A DNA stretch of 64,000 nucleotides. Origin: Chlorocebus sabaeus (lineage: Eukaryota; Chordata; Mammalia; Primates; Cercopithecidae). The notes beneath the pieces were generated by a model. That model did no database searches. It was not told where the DNA came from and was given only the letters and a program-made list of their open reading frames with translations. A program made the translations under genes and the position numbers. This document shows, one piece after another, positions 46,521 to 57,665 of the stretch; positions within the stretch are counted from its first letter, which is position 1, and every line of letters starts with the position of its first letter. The DNA lies in contig NC_132923.1 of the NCBI RefSeq assembly GCF_047675955.1, positions 87,765,637 to 87,829,636 of the forward strand, given 5' to 3'.

Positions 46521-47219
46521 GTCAATCATAAAAATAATGAGACTATCATTTGCAACAACATGGATAGAACTTGAGATCATTATATTAGGTGAAATAAGCC
46601 AGACACCGAATGACAAACTTGGTGTGTTCTCACTTATTTTGGGGAGCTAAAAATTAAAACAATTGAACTCATGGAGACAGAGAGTAGAAGGATGGTTACC
46701 AGAAGCTGGAAGGGTAGTTGGTGGGTGGAAGGATAGAGTGGGGATGATTAATGAGTATAAAATATAGTTAGAAAAAATGAGTAAGATCTAGTATTGGTAG
46801 CATAACAGGGTGATTACAGTTAATAAAAATTTAATTGTACATTTAAAAATAACTAAGAGTGTAATTGAATTGTTTGAAAAACAAAAGATAGTTGGCATCA
46901 AGATAGCCAAATAGGAACAACTCCAGCCTCCAGCTCCCAGTGTGAGTGACACAGAAGACAAGTGATTTCTGCATTTCCAACTGAAATACCGGGTTCGTCT
47001 CACTGAGGCGTGTCGGACAGTCAGTGCAGGACAGTGGGTGCAGCCCAATGAGTGAGAGCCGAAGCAGGACGAGGCATCGCCTCACCCGGGAAGCACAAGG
47101 GGGAAGGGGACTCCTTTTCCTACCCAAGGGAAACCATGACACACAACACCTGGAAAATCGGGTCACTCCCACCCTAATACTGCACTTTACCAAGGGTCTT
47201 AGCAAACAGCACACCAGAG

Positions 47220-47521
47220 GTCACCTTACCCACAAAGGGAAGACCATCAGACTAATAGCAGATCTCTCAGCAGCTCTACAAGACAGAAGAGAGTGGGGGC
47301 CAATATTCAACATTCTTAAAGAAAAGAATTTTCAACCCAGAATTTCTTATCCAGCCAAACTAAGCTTCATAAGTGAAGGAGAAATAAAATCCTTTACAGA
47401 AGAGCAAATGCTGAGAGATTTTGTCACCACCAGGCCTGCCCTACAAGAGCTCCTGAAGGAAACACTAAACATGGAAAGGAACAACCGGTACCAGCCATTG
47501 CAAAAACATGCCAAAATGTAA
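47220..47521 (+). pseudogene. LINE-1 ORF1 C-terminal remnant (L1PA)
   Basis: About the last 100 codons of ORF1 are open to the normal stop (47519-47521). This is the conserved C-terminal RNA-binding part of the ORF1 chaperone, recognisable from the Arg-Arg-Glu-Trp-Gly-Pro and Arg-Asp-Phe-Val segments. The coiled coil and RRM-type middle lie in the deleted 1.3 kb. The deletion joins this piece in frame to 5' UTR sequence, so the open frame starts at 47024 and is 165 codons long. Only the part from about 47220 is ORF1. Confidence 0.88.
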
Positions 47522-47584
47522 AGACCATCAATGCTAGGAAGAAACTACATCAACTAATGAGCAAATTAACCAGCTAACATCATA

Positions 47585-50500
47585 ATGACAGGATCAAGTT
47601 CAAACATAACAATATTAACCTTAAATGTAAATGGGCTAAATGCTCCAATTAAAAGACACACACTGGCAAACTGAATGAACAATCAAGACCCATCAGTGTG
47701 CTGTATTCAGGAGACCCATCTCACATACAGAGACACACATAGGCTCAAAATAAAGGGATGGAGGAAGATCTACCAAGCAAATGGAAAACAAAAAAAGGCA
47801 GGGGCTGCAATCCTAGTCTCTGATAAAACAGACTTTAAACCAACAAAGATCAAAGAGACAAAGAAGGTCATTACATAATGGTAAAGGGATCAATTCAACA
47901 AGAAGAGCTAACTATCCTAAATATATATGCACCCAATACAGGAGCACCCAGATTCATAAAGCAAGTCCTTAGAGACTTACAAAGAGACTTAGACTCCCAC
48001 ACAATAATAGTGGGAGACTTTAACACCCCACTGTCAACATTAGACAGATCAACGAGACAGAAAGTTAACAAGGATATCCAGGATTGAACTCAACACTGCA
48101 CCAAGCAGACCTAATAGACATCTACAGAACTCTCCACCCCAAATCAACAGAATATACATTCTTCTCAGCACCCCATCGCCCTTATTCCAAAATTGACCAC
48201 ATAGTTGGAAGTAAAGCACTCCTCAGCAAATGTAAAAGAACAGAAATTATAACAAACTGTCTCTCAGACCACAGTGGAATCAAACTAGAACTCAGGACTA
48301 AGAAACTCAATCAAAACCGCTCAACTACATGGAAACTGAACAACCTGCTCCTGAACGACTACTGGGTACATAAAGAAATGAAGGCAGAAATAAACATGTT
48401 CTATGAAACCAATGAGAACAAAGATACAACATACCAGAATATCTGGGACGTATTTAAAGCAGTGTGTAGAGGGAAATTTATAGCACTAAATGCTCACAAG
48501 AGAAATTAGGAAAAATCTAAAATTGACACCCTAACATCACAGTTAAAAGCACTAGAGAAGCAAGAGCAAACACATTCAAAAGCTAGCAGAAGGCAAGAAA
48601 TAACTAAGATCAGAGCAGAACTGAAGGAGATACAGACACAAAAACCCCTTCAAAAAAATCAATGAATCCAGAAGCTGGTTTTTTGAAAAGATCAACAAAA
48701 TTGATAGATCGCTAGCAAGACTAATAAAGAAGAAAAGAGAGAAGAATCAAATAGATGCAATAAAAAATGATAAAGGGGATATCACCACTGACCCCACAGA
48801 AATACAAACTACCATCAGAGAATACTATAAACACCTCTATGCAAATAAACTAGAAAACTTAGAACAAATGGATAAATTCCTGGACACTTACACTCTCCCA
48901 AGACTAAACCAGGAAGAAGTTGAATCCCTGAATAGACCAATAGTAGGCTCTGAAATTGAGGCAATAATTAATAGCCTACCAACCAAAAGTCCAGGACCAG
49001 ATGGATTCACAGCTGAATTCTACCAGAGGAACAAGGAGGAGCTGGTACCATTCCTTCTGAAACTATTCCAATCAATAGAAAAAAAGGAAATCCTCCCTAA
49101 CTCATTTTATGAGGCCAATTTGGTATCATCCTCATAAGAAAGCCTATCAAAGACACAACAACAAAAGAGAATTTTAGACCAATATCCCTGATGAACATCA
49201 GTGCAAAAATCCTCAATAAAATACTGGCAAACCAAATCCAGCAGCACATCAAAAAGCTTATCCACCACGATCAAGTGGGCTTCATCCCTGCGATGCAAGG
49301 CTGGTTCAACATATGCAAATCAATAAACGTAATCCAGCATATAAACAGAACCACAGACAAAAGCCACATGATTATCTCAATAGATGCAGAAAAGGCCTTT
49401 GAAAAAATTCAACAGTCCTTCATGCTAAAAACTCTCAAAATTTGGTATTGATGGAACATATCTCAAAATAATAAGAGCTATTTATGATAAACCCGCAGCC
49501 AACATCATACTGAATGGGCAAAAACTGGAAGCATTCCCCTTAAAAACTGACACAAGACAGGGATGCCCTCTCTCACCACTCCTATTCAACATAGTGTTGG
49601 AAGTTCTGGCTAGGGCAATCAGGCAAGAGAAAGAAATACAGGGTATTCACTTAGGAAAAGAAGAAGTCAAACTGTCCCTGTTTGCAGATGACGTGATTGT
49701 CTATTTAGAAAACCCCATCATCTCAGCCCAAAATCTCCTCAAGCTGATAAGCAACTTCAGCAAAGTCTCAGGATACAAAATCAATGTGCAAAAATCACAA
49801 GCATTCTTATACACCAGTAACAGACAAACAGATAGCCAAATCATGAATGAATTCCCATTCACAATTGCTACAAAGAGAATAAAATACCTAGGAATCCAAC
49901 TTACAAGGGATGTGAAGGACTTCTTCAAGGGGAACTACAAACCACTGCTCAATGAAATAAAAGAGGACACAGACAAATGGAAGAACATACCATGCTCATG
50001 GATAGGAAGAATCAATATCGTGAAAATGGCCATACTGCCCAAGGTAATTTGTAGATTCAGTGCCATCCCCATCAAGCTACCAATGAATTTCTTCACAGAA
50101 TTGGAAAAAACTACTTTAAAGTTCATATGGAACCAAAAAAGAGCCCACATTGCCAAGACAATCCTAAGTCAAAAGAACAAAGCTGGAGGCATCACGCTAC
50201 CTGACTTCAAACTATACTACAAGGCTACAGTAACCAAAACAGCATGGTACTGGTACCAAAACAGAGATATAGACCAGTGGAACAGAACAGAGCCCTCAGA
50301 AATAATAAATCACATCTACAACCATCTGATCTTTGACAAACCTGACAAAACCAAGAAATGGGGAAAGGATTCCCTATTTAATAAATGCTGCTGGGAAAAC
50401 TGGTCAGCTATATGTAGAAAGCTGAAACTGGATCCCTTCCTTACTCCTTATACAAAAATTAATTCAAGATGGATTAGAGACTTAAATGTTAGACCTAAAA

Positions 50501-51409
50501 CCATGAAAACCCTGGAAGAAAACCTAGTCAGTACCATTCAGGACATAGGCATGGGCAAGGACTTCATGTCTAAAACACCAAAAGCAATGTCAACAAAAGC
50601 CAAAATTGACAAATGGGATCTAATTAAACTAAAGAGCTTCTGCACAGCAAAGGAAACTGCCATCAGAGTGAACAGGCAACCTATAGAATGGGAGAAAATT
50701 TTTGCAATCCACTCATCTGACAAAGGGCTAATATCCAGAACCTACAAAGAACTCAAACAAATTTACAAGAAAAAAACAACCCTATCAAAAAGTGGGCAAA
50801 GGATACGAACAGACACTTCTCAAAAGAAGACATTTATGCAGCCAAAAGACACATGAAAAAATGCTCATCATCGCTAGCCATCAGAGAAATGCAAATCAAA
50901 ACCGCAATGAGATACCATCTCACACCAGATAGAATGGCAATCATTAAAAAGTCAGGAAACAACGGGTGCTGGAGAGGATGTGGAGAAATAAGAATACTTT
51001 TACACTGTTGGTGGGACTGTAAACTAGTTCAACCATTGTGGAAGACAGTGTGGCGATTCCTCAAGGATCTAGAACTAGAAATACCATTTGACCCAACCAT
51101 CCCATTACTGGGGATATACCCAAAGGATTATAAATCATGCTGCTATAAAGACACATGCACACGTATGTTTATTGCAGCACTATTCACAATAGCAAAGACT
51201 TGGAACCAACCCAAATATCCATCAATGACAGACTGGATTAAGAAAATGTGGCACATATACACCATGGAATACTATGCAGCCATAAAAAAGGATGAGTTTG
51301 TGTCCTTTGTAGGGACATGGATGCAGCTGGAAACCATCATTCTCAGCAAGCTATCACAAGAACGGAAAACCAAACACACCGCATGTTCTCACTCATAGGC
51401 GGGAACTGA
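47585..51409 (+). pseudogene. LINE-1 ORF2 (endonuclease-reverse transcriptase), full span, broken frame
   Basis: ORF2 of L1 encodes the target-nicking endonuclease and reverse transcriptase. From the ATG at 47585 to the TGA at 51407 the span is 3825 bp, exactly the canonical length, and it follows ORF1 after the canonical 63-bp spacer. The frame is nonetheless broken by a Trp-to-stop change at 47672, frameshifts near 47870 and 48080, a stop at about 48508, further breaks near 48650, 49130 and 49440, and a 2-bp insertion near 51375. Endonuclease signatures survive piecewise (Ile-Gln-Glu-Thr-His, Gly-Asp-Phe-Asn at 48013, Ser-Asp-His-Ser). The reverse transcriptase motif Phe-Ala-Asp-Asp is at 49681-49692 within a 420-codon open piece (49594-50856). 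The C-terminal Cys-x3-Cys-x7-His-x4-Cys motif is intact. It is not functional. Confidence 0.92.
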
Positions 51410-51464
51410 ACAATGAGATCACTTGGACACAGTAAGGGGAACATCACACACCTGGGCCTGTTGT

Positions 51465-51486
51465 GGGGTGGGGGGAGGGGGGAGGG
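51465..51486 (+). other. G-rich polypurine tract, G-quadruplex candidate
   Basis: Runs of 4, 6, 6 and 3 guanines are separated by single bases in the L1PA 3' UTR. It is the counterpart of the tract at 27218-27239, with shorter spacers. Confidence 0.8.
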
Positions 51487-51793
51487 ATAGCATTAGGAGT
51501 TATACCTAATGTAAATGACAAGTAATGGGTGCAGCACACCAACATGGCACATGTATACATATATGTGTATACTGCACGTTGTGCACATGTGTACTAGAAC
51601 ATAAAGTATAGTAAAAAAAAAATAAGAAAAAGAAAAACAAAAGATAAATGCTTAAGGTGATGGATACCCCATTTACCTTGATGTGATTATTACTAATTGT
51701 ATGCCTGTATCGAAACATATCATGTACGCCATAAGTATATATACCTATTATGTACCAACAAAAAGTAAAACATTTAAATTTTTAAAAAAAGAA

Positions 51794-51900
51794 TGCAGGA
51801 TCTTGAAGAACACATCCATAAATTTAGACTTTACCCTTAGACATCATTGAAATCCAAAAGGTTTACAGAATCTGTGACAACAGATAGTAGAGAGTAGTCA
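51794..51900 (-). mobile_element. LINE-2 (L2), antisense, right part of the split copy
   Basis: The segments aggatcttgaagaacacatc and agactttacccttagacatc continue the L2 that ends at 42190. The 9.6 kb between is nested L1. Confidence 0.6.
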
Positions 51901-52599
51901 TAAAGCCAGGGCCCCAACAAAATCTCTGTCTTTGCCTTTCTGTTCAGTGGGCCTGTACCTCCTTATCTGTCAGAGACAGAGCAGATGATCTCTAAACAGT
52001 CCCTTTTACAGCTGTGAAATTTCCTTGACTAAATAAGTAGCCCCACTTTTTTTTGTCAGAGGAATGAATGGAGTTAGTCCATCAACACCATGAAAGGCAG
52101 AATCACTGCTCTCAAGCTAAATTTCCCCTGAGACACTCATTTCTTCGCTGACCTCTCAGGCCATTGGAGCCAGGAGTAATGAGATATCGATGCTGGCAGG
52201 CCTCCTCCTCTCCACCTGCCTATTCATATGCCTGGGAATGCCTTCATTAAGAGTTATGAAGGCCTTCTAAATTGAATTTTTCTCTCCCTTATCTCACACT
52301 TTATTGAGATGCTGAAGATTTCTTAACTTGCCAGGAAAAGATAGTACAGCATAATTTGTCCCAGCCACAGGCTCTCAGTATTGACCAACAGGTTGGTAGC
52401 AAAGGTGGGACATTTGCCTCTGAAGAGAGATAACTCAAGGCAATCTGCTTGCTATCTTAGGAGAAAGTTGTTTTGTCTTCCACGCTTTCATTTATCAACC
52501 TTATCCTGTGGCCTCTGAAATATTTTCTCCCAGAAGCTGTGAACTTCAGACCATCCCTATACTGTTTGTCCAGGTATATAGTCTGCATATATACATAAA
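51901..52599. other. Unassigned DNA
   Basis: No repeat or gene recognised. Confidence 0.4.
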
Positions 52600-53085
52600 A
52601 AGTTTTCCATGTGTCTGGTATTGTGTTAGATAATGAGCATAAAATAGGAGTCAGACACAATCCCCACTCATGAGAAGCCCCCCATTTGGTGAAGGAGATA
52701 GAAACATACATAAATAGTTTGGCGTGATTTTGTTATATTACAGTGGAGAAGGTATTCATTTATCCACTAAACTTCATGGAATGAATAGGAAAAATCCCTG
52801 TTCTCAAGTAGCTCATAGATAATTTTTTTTAGAATGGTAGAGGTAGGTTCCATTTTAAGTGTATGTATATAGCATTCAGAAGATGTATGAATTTTCCCCT
52901 GGAACAGGGAATGAGGGGGTGGGTCAGGAAAGGCTTCGTAGAGAAGGTGATATTTTAGTTAAATCTCGAAAAATAAGCAGTCTTTTTACACAGCTTTCTT
53001 GAGTGCATGGTGGGGAAGGGGAAGCAGGAGGAGAAGAAAAATAAGAGCATTCTAGGAAGACTGCCCAGCATGAGAAAATCCAGAC
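52600..53085 (-). mobile_element. LINE-2 (L2), antisense
   Basis: The segments tgtgttagataatgagcata, acacaatccccactcatgag, ggtcaggaaaggcttcgtag and ggtgatattttagttaaatc follow L2 reverse-complement order. Confidence 0.65.
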
Positions 53086-53104
53086 TTATAAAATAGGCTG
53101 TGTC

Positions 53105-55975
53105 TTCATAGAACTACACTGGATCCCTGAGGATGGATATAGTTTTATCGCATATCCTGCAACACTGCTAAACTCATTTATTAGTTCTTATAGCTTTTAT
53201 GTAGATTCCATCAGGTTTTTCACATGCATGAAACTTGTTTTATGACCCAGAATATGATCTATCTTAGTAAATGTTCTGCATGTACTTGAGAAAAATATAT
53301 ATCCTGCTCTTTTTGAGTGGAATGTTCTGTAAGTGTCAACTAGGTAAAATTGGTTGATCGTGTTATTCAAATCTTCTATATCCTTTCTGATTTTCTATCT
53401 ATGTAATCTATCAATTATAGAGAGAGAAGTATTGAAATCTCTGATTGTAATTATGGATTTGTTCAATTCTGTCAATTTTTGCTTTATGTGTCTTCAACCT
53501 CTGGTATTAGATGCATAAATATTTAGAACTGTTATATCTTCTTAATAAATTAACCCCTTTATTATTATGAAATTACTCTCTTTATCCCTGGCAATATTCT
53601 TTGCTCTAAAGTCTACTGAATCTGATATTAATATGGCCACTGCAGCTTTTATTAGTGTTAATATGGTATATCTTTTCCATTCTTTTACTTTTAATCTATT
53701 TATGTCTTTATGTTTGAAGGACATTTATTATGGATAGTTTGACCATGCTTTGTTATCTAATCTGTAAATCTCTGCTTTTTAAATTACAGTGTTTAGCCTG
53801 CTTATATTTAACATGATTATTGATATAGCTTAGTATAAATCTCAGTTTGTTGTTTGTTTTCTATTTGTTTCATCTAGTCTTTATTTCTATTTTCTCTTTT
53901 TTGCCCTCTTTGGGGATATTTTGGAATATTCTTTGAATATGTTTATGGTTTCATTTTATTTCCTTTGTTGGTTTATTAGATACTAGCTATATAAGAGTTT
54001 ATTATCTGTAACTCTTATATAACTAATAAACTAACTACTTCCATTATTTTTGTACCTTATGTAGAGTTTGTAGTATACAACTTTATCATAATCTATATTC
54101 AACTGACATTATGCTACTTCACATGTAGTATAAGAACCTTATATCAATATATTTTCCATTATAAACCCCAAACTACATTGTTACTATTTTCTTTGAATAG
54201 TAAAATCTTTTGAAGTTATTTAACTAATAAGACATATTCTTACGTATTGTTTTATATGGTTAAATGATGCTTTTAATGTGGTAGATACATATTTCCATCT
54301 GGTATCCATATTTCCATCTGGCATAATTTTCTTTTGGCTTGAAGCGCTTCCTTTAATGCTTCTTAGAGTGTGGGTCTGCTAGTAGTGAATTCTTGTAGCT
54401 TTCTTATATCTGAAAAACCTGAATTTTGTCTTAGTTTTGAAATTCCTGCTAGGTATATAATTCTAGTCTGAAAGTTTTTTCTTTCAGTACTTCAGACATG
54501 TTGCTCTGTCATCTCATTTGCATTGTTTCCAAAGAGAAGTCTGTTTTCATCTTTATCGTCGTTTCTTGGTACATAACATGGTTTTCCCCTTTGGCTACAT
54601 TCAAGTTTCCTCTTTATTACTGGTTTTAAACAAATTGATTATGATGTGCCCTGGTATAGTTTTTTCATGTTTTTTGTGCTTGGGATTCATTGAGTTTCTT
54701 TAATTAGCCAGTTTCAGTTTTCATCAAACGTGGAAAAACACCTATTATTTCCACAGACATTTTTTCTGCCTACCCCTAGCCCTGCTTTCGAGGATTCCAA
54801 TTCCTTGCATAGTAGGAAAATTAAAGTTGTCCCAGAGCTCACTGTTTTTTTGTTAACTGGGGAGGGAAGGTCTTTTTTCTTTCTGTGTTTCTTTTTGGAT
54901 AGTTTCTATTGATACAATGCTATGTCTTCAAATTCACTAGTCTTTTCATCTGCAATATCTAATTTGCCATTTTTCCATCCAATGTACACTTTAATCTCAG
55001 ATATTGTAATTTTATCTACAGACACTTGATTTATATATTTCATGTCTCTTCTTAACTTTTGGAACATATGGAATACAGCTATAATAACTGTCAATGTCTT
55101 TTTCTGCTAATGCTAATATCTGTATCAGTTCTACGTCCATTTTGATATGACTATTTTCCTCATTATTTTCAGTTTATTTTATTTCAATTTATTTCTATTT
55201 ATTTTCCTGCTTTTCTGCATGCCTGCTTTTTTTATTTTATAGCAAACATTTATCGAATGACTGAATTTTACCCTTTCAGTGATAGATATTTCTGTATTCC
55301 TGTAAATGTTCTTAAACTTCATTCTGTGATGCAGTTATGTTACTTAGAAACAGTTTCGTTCTTTTAAGTCTTGCTTTTAAGTTCATTAGGTGAGACCAGA
55401 GAAGTATTTGCTCAGCTTAATTTTTCCCTACTACTGAGGCCAGTCCCTTCCTTCTGAGTACTCTACCCAGTGCCCTGTGAATTATGAGGTTTCTAGTTTA
55501 GCTGTTCTTAGCCCTGTGTACCAGGCACGTTTCCATCTAATCCTTCAAATGGTTCTTTCTTTGGCTGCAGTTTTTCCACATACTTGTGCTGATCAGTATT
55601 CTACTGAATACTCAAGGAGGACCGTTGGCAAAGCTCTATATTTTTTTCTGTCTTCTACTCTGTCCTCTCTAGTTCTCTGACCTGCAAATTACAGTTGAGG
55701 GTCTTTCCAAGTTCTCAGATTTGTCCCCTCAACTCAGGGAGTATATCAGCCTCTTCTTTGGTTTCCTTCCTTATGCCCTGGCCTACAAACTCTCTGATAA
55801 GCTGGGGCAATCCTGGAGCTGAACACATTAGTTTTCCGTCTCACAGTGATCACTGACCTTCATTGCCTTATGTCCAATGTCTTGTAAACCATTTTTTCAT
55901 GTATTTTCTTCTGATTTTTGGGTTGTTTTTTCAGGTGGGAGGGTAAATCCAACTCTGTTATTCTGTCTCAGCTAG
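53105..55975 (-). mobile_element. Old LINE-1 (L1M), antisense, reaching its 5' end
   Basis: The plus strand reads the reverse complement of ORF2. A short RT-region piece (catatcctgcaacactgcta) joins directly to the endonuclease region (gttctgcatgtacttgagaa, 53270 onward), so the middle of ORF2 is deleted. ORF1-like text follows (ttctttcagtacttcagaca, about 54480). The end near 55930-55975 (gggagggtaaatccaactct, tctgtctcagctagaag) looks like an L1 5' terminus. No frame is intact. Confidence 0.8.
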
Positions 55976-55984
55976 AAGTGAACA

Positions 55985-56345
55985 TCCTCCCAAATTCTTT
56001 ATTGTGGCTTCATAAGTCCCTCTTGCTGGAAACTCCAGTTACCTCTTTATCCTAATCTCTCTCTACTACTTTGTGCTCAATTTCCATTGTGGAATTCTGC
56101 ATATATGATCTCGTGGCACATTTCTACATTCCCTCAGCCCAGAAGGCCTTCCCCATTCACTATCTCCTTCTTTTTACTAACTCTTACTATATTTCCAGAT
56201 ACAGTTCAGGCATCAGATAGCCCTATTTGTTCCAACTTTCACCATAGGTCAGGTTATGAGCCTTGCATCTCCCTATCAGAATTGTTTCTGCATGTCTCAA
56301 ATTGGGTTTCATGGGAACATAGATGGGCATTATAAGACAGTAGGT
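55985..56345 (+). mobile_element. L2-like fragment, sense (weak)
   Basis: The segments ctcagcccagaaggccttcc and atacagttcaggcatcagat have L2 3' wording. The alignment is loose. Confidence 0.4.
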
Positions 56346-56389
56346 ATCTGTTTGGAAAATGTTAGGTTAAATAGTATTGGGGGTGTGTG

Positions 56390-56692
56390 TTTGTTTGTTT
56401 GTTTGTTTTTGAGACGGAGTCTCGCTCTGTCCCCCAGGCTGGAGTGCAGTGATGCAATCTCGGCTCACTGCAAGCTCCGCCTCCCGGAGGCGGAGGCATT
56501 TTCCTGCCTCAGCCTCTTGAGTAGCTGGGACTACAGGCGCCCGCCACCATGCTCGGCTAATTTTTTGTATTTTTAGTGGAGACAGGGTTTCATCGTGTTA
56601 GCCAGGATGGTCTCGATCTCCTGACCTCGTGATCCGCCCGCCTCTGCCTCCGAAAATGCTGGGATTACAGGCGTGAGCCACTGTGCCAGGCC
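56390..56692 (-). mobile_element. AluY, antisense, with a palindromic rewrite
   Basis: A TTTG tail is followed by an AluY-type body (gcaagctccgcctccc, gttagccaggatggtctcg, gtgatccgcccgcctctgc). At 56475-56495 the usual sequence is replaced by a palindrome with 10-bp arms (ctccgcctcc, one base, ggaggcggag). No clear target duplication was found. Confidence 0.9.
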
Positions 56693-56729
56693 CTGGGTTT
56701 TTTTTAATTTTTACTTCAAAAAAAGAAAA

Positions 56730-56819
56730 CTGCCTATTATATCCCTTCTTGGACACTCACAGTGCACATTTAAAAGCTAGTGTGCACTGTGAGTGTCCAA
56801 GAAGAAACATGATAGGCAG
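56730..56819. repeat. Strong 90-nt inverted repeat (hairpin)
   Basis: The left arm core at 56745-56768 and the right arm core at 56781-56804 are perfect 24-bp reverse complements around a 12-nt loop (tttaaaagctag). Another 15 bp on each side (56730-56744, 56805-56819) pair with three mismatches and one G-T pair, giving a 39-bp stem. It lies 37 bp past an AluY and matches no repeat I know, including the 80-bp MADE1 palindrome. It could be a small nonautonomous DNA element, a recent templated inverted duplication, or an RNA hairpin. Function is unknown. Confidence 0.9.
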
Positions 56820-56949
56820 ATGGGAAAGCTGAGGCTCAGGCAGATTTTTTTTTTTTTTAAGTAAGATAAAAACATACTAGCCACAGCTCTGCTGTGCAGT
56901 GGATAGATAGAAATGTACCTGAGAGCTTCCCTGTCCAGGTCCCTGTGGG

Positions 56950-57080
56950 AGCACAGAACCCAATGTAGCAGAAAGAGGGCTACATTCCTAATCCTAGGCC
57001 TACCTCTAATTCATTGTGTGACCATGGGCAAGGTACTTTCCCACTTTAAACATTAGTTTCCACATCCGAAAAGTGGTAGT
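56950..57080 (+). mobile_element. MIR SINE, sense
   Basis: The segments attcattgtgtgaccatgggc, aaggtactttcccactttaa and agtttccacatccgaaaagt follow MIR order. Confidence 0.7.
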
Positions 57081-57479
57081 GGAGGTTAGACTTGATGAGA
57101 TTAAACTTTATCTTCAGCCTCCTAATCTTCTACTGCCATGATTATACCAACCTTCCCTGAGCTTTTTCTTTGGTGAATTCTCATAGCCTCCTAGTACTCA
57201 TTTTAGCAATATCATATCCTTGTATGTTCTCTCCTAAATGACACAGGTATAGAAGTCTTACCTCAGCTTCAAGAGCATCTGCTTCTCTCCTGGCATGCCT
57301 TACCTGTAACAGAGTCCTAATAAATGCTTCTTCAGTCCTTCCTTGCTGTGTTCCTGGTTTTATAACTAGCCCTAGATCAGAACCCTAGAGACCTTTCTAA
57401 ACTTCTCTCTCTTCCTCATTCCCCATTTATATGGTTAACAGATTTGATTCTGGTTGTTTTCACCCCCCTTGATATCTTT
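57081..57479. other. Mostly unassigned DNA
   Basis: The part at 57280-57360 has weak L2 3'-end wording (aacagagtcctaataaatgc). Otherwise nothing is recognised. Confidence 0.35.
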
Positions 57480-57665
57480 TCAATCAACTGTCTTATTCTC
57501 TACCCCTAAAAATACAGGTATTATTATTGCAATTATTTCTTCTCTTATAGTTGAGGAAACTGGGACACAGAGATTAATTAATTTGCCCAGGGACTCATAG
57601 CTAGTAAGTGGTTGAACCATGACCAGAACCCAAATTCTAACAGGCTTGCTTCCTCAATTAACATT
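57480..57665 (-). mobile_element. MIR SINE, antisense
   Basis: The segments agttgaggaaactgggacac, ttaatttgcccagggactca and tagctagtaagtggttgaac follow reverse-complement MIR order. Confidence 0.75.

Larger units (their letters stand above)
46891..51631 (+). mobile_element. L1PA LINE-1, 4.7 kb, internally deleted, inserted in older L1
   Basis: Both ends are genuine. The 5' UTR starts near gttggcatcaagatagccaa and the 3' end is a short poly(A) (51613-51622) plus A-rich tail. The flanking 15-bp duplication gaaaaacaaaagata (46876-46890, 51632-51646) is perfect. The order is about 330 bp of 5' UTR, a deletion of about 1.3 kb, the ORF1 C-terminal third, a 63-bp spacer, ORF2 and the 3' UTR. A full-length element would be about 6 kb, so length plus deletion add up. 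The subfamily is probably in the older L1PA range; not resolved. Confidence 0.92.
42191..51793 (+). mobile_element. Old LINE-1 (L1MA/L1MB type), sense, interrupted by L1PA
   Basis: The host pieces are 42191-46890 and 51647-51793. It has a real 5' end (agggagggagctcaagatgg), a long 5' UTR with repeated blocks, ORF1, then the inter-ORF region. The sequence then jumps (about 45620) straight to the last third of ORF2, so about 3 kb is deleted. Its 3' UTR is cut at gaaaaacaaaagata, where the L1PA sits, and resumes at the second copy of that 15-mer. The L2 on both sides, and the loosely matching ends tgaagggtcttag and tgcaggatcttga, indicate insertion into L2. Confidence 0.85.

Noticed and set aside
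56730..56819. Naming the hairpin as a known microRNA
   Set aside because: The fold is suitable, but I recognise no mature microRNA sequence in the arms and have no expression evidence, so I report it only as an inverted repeat.
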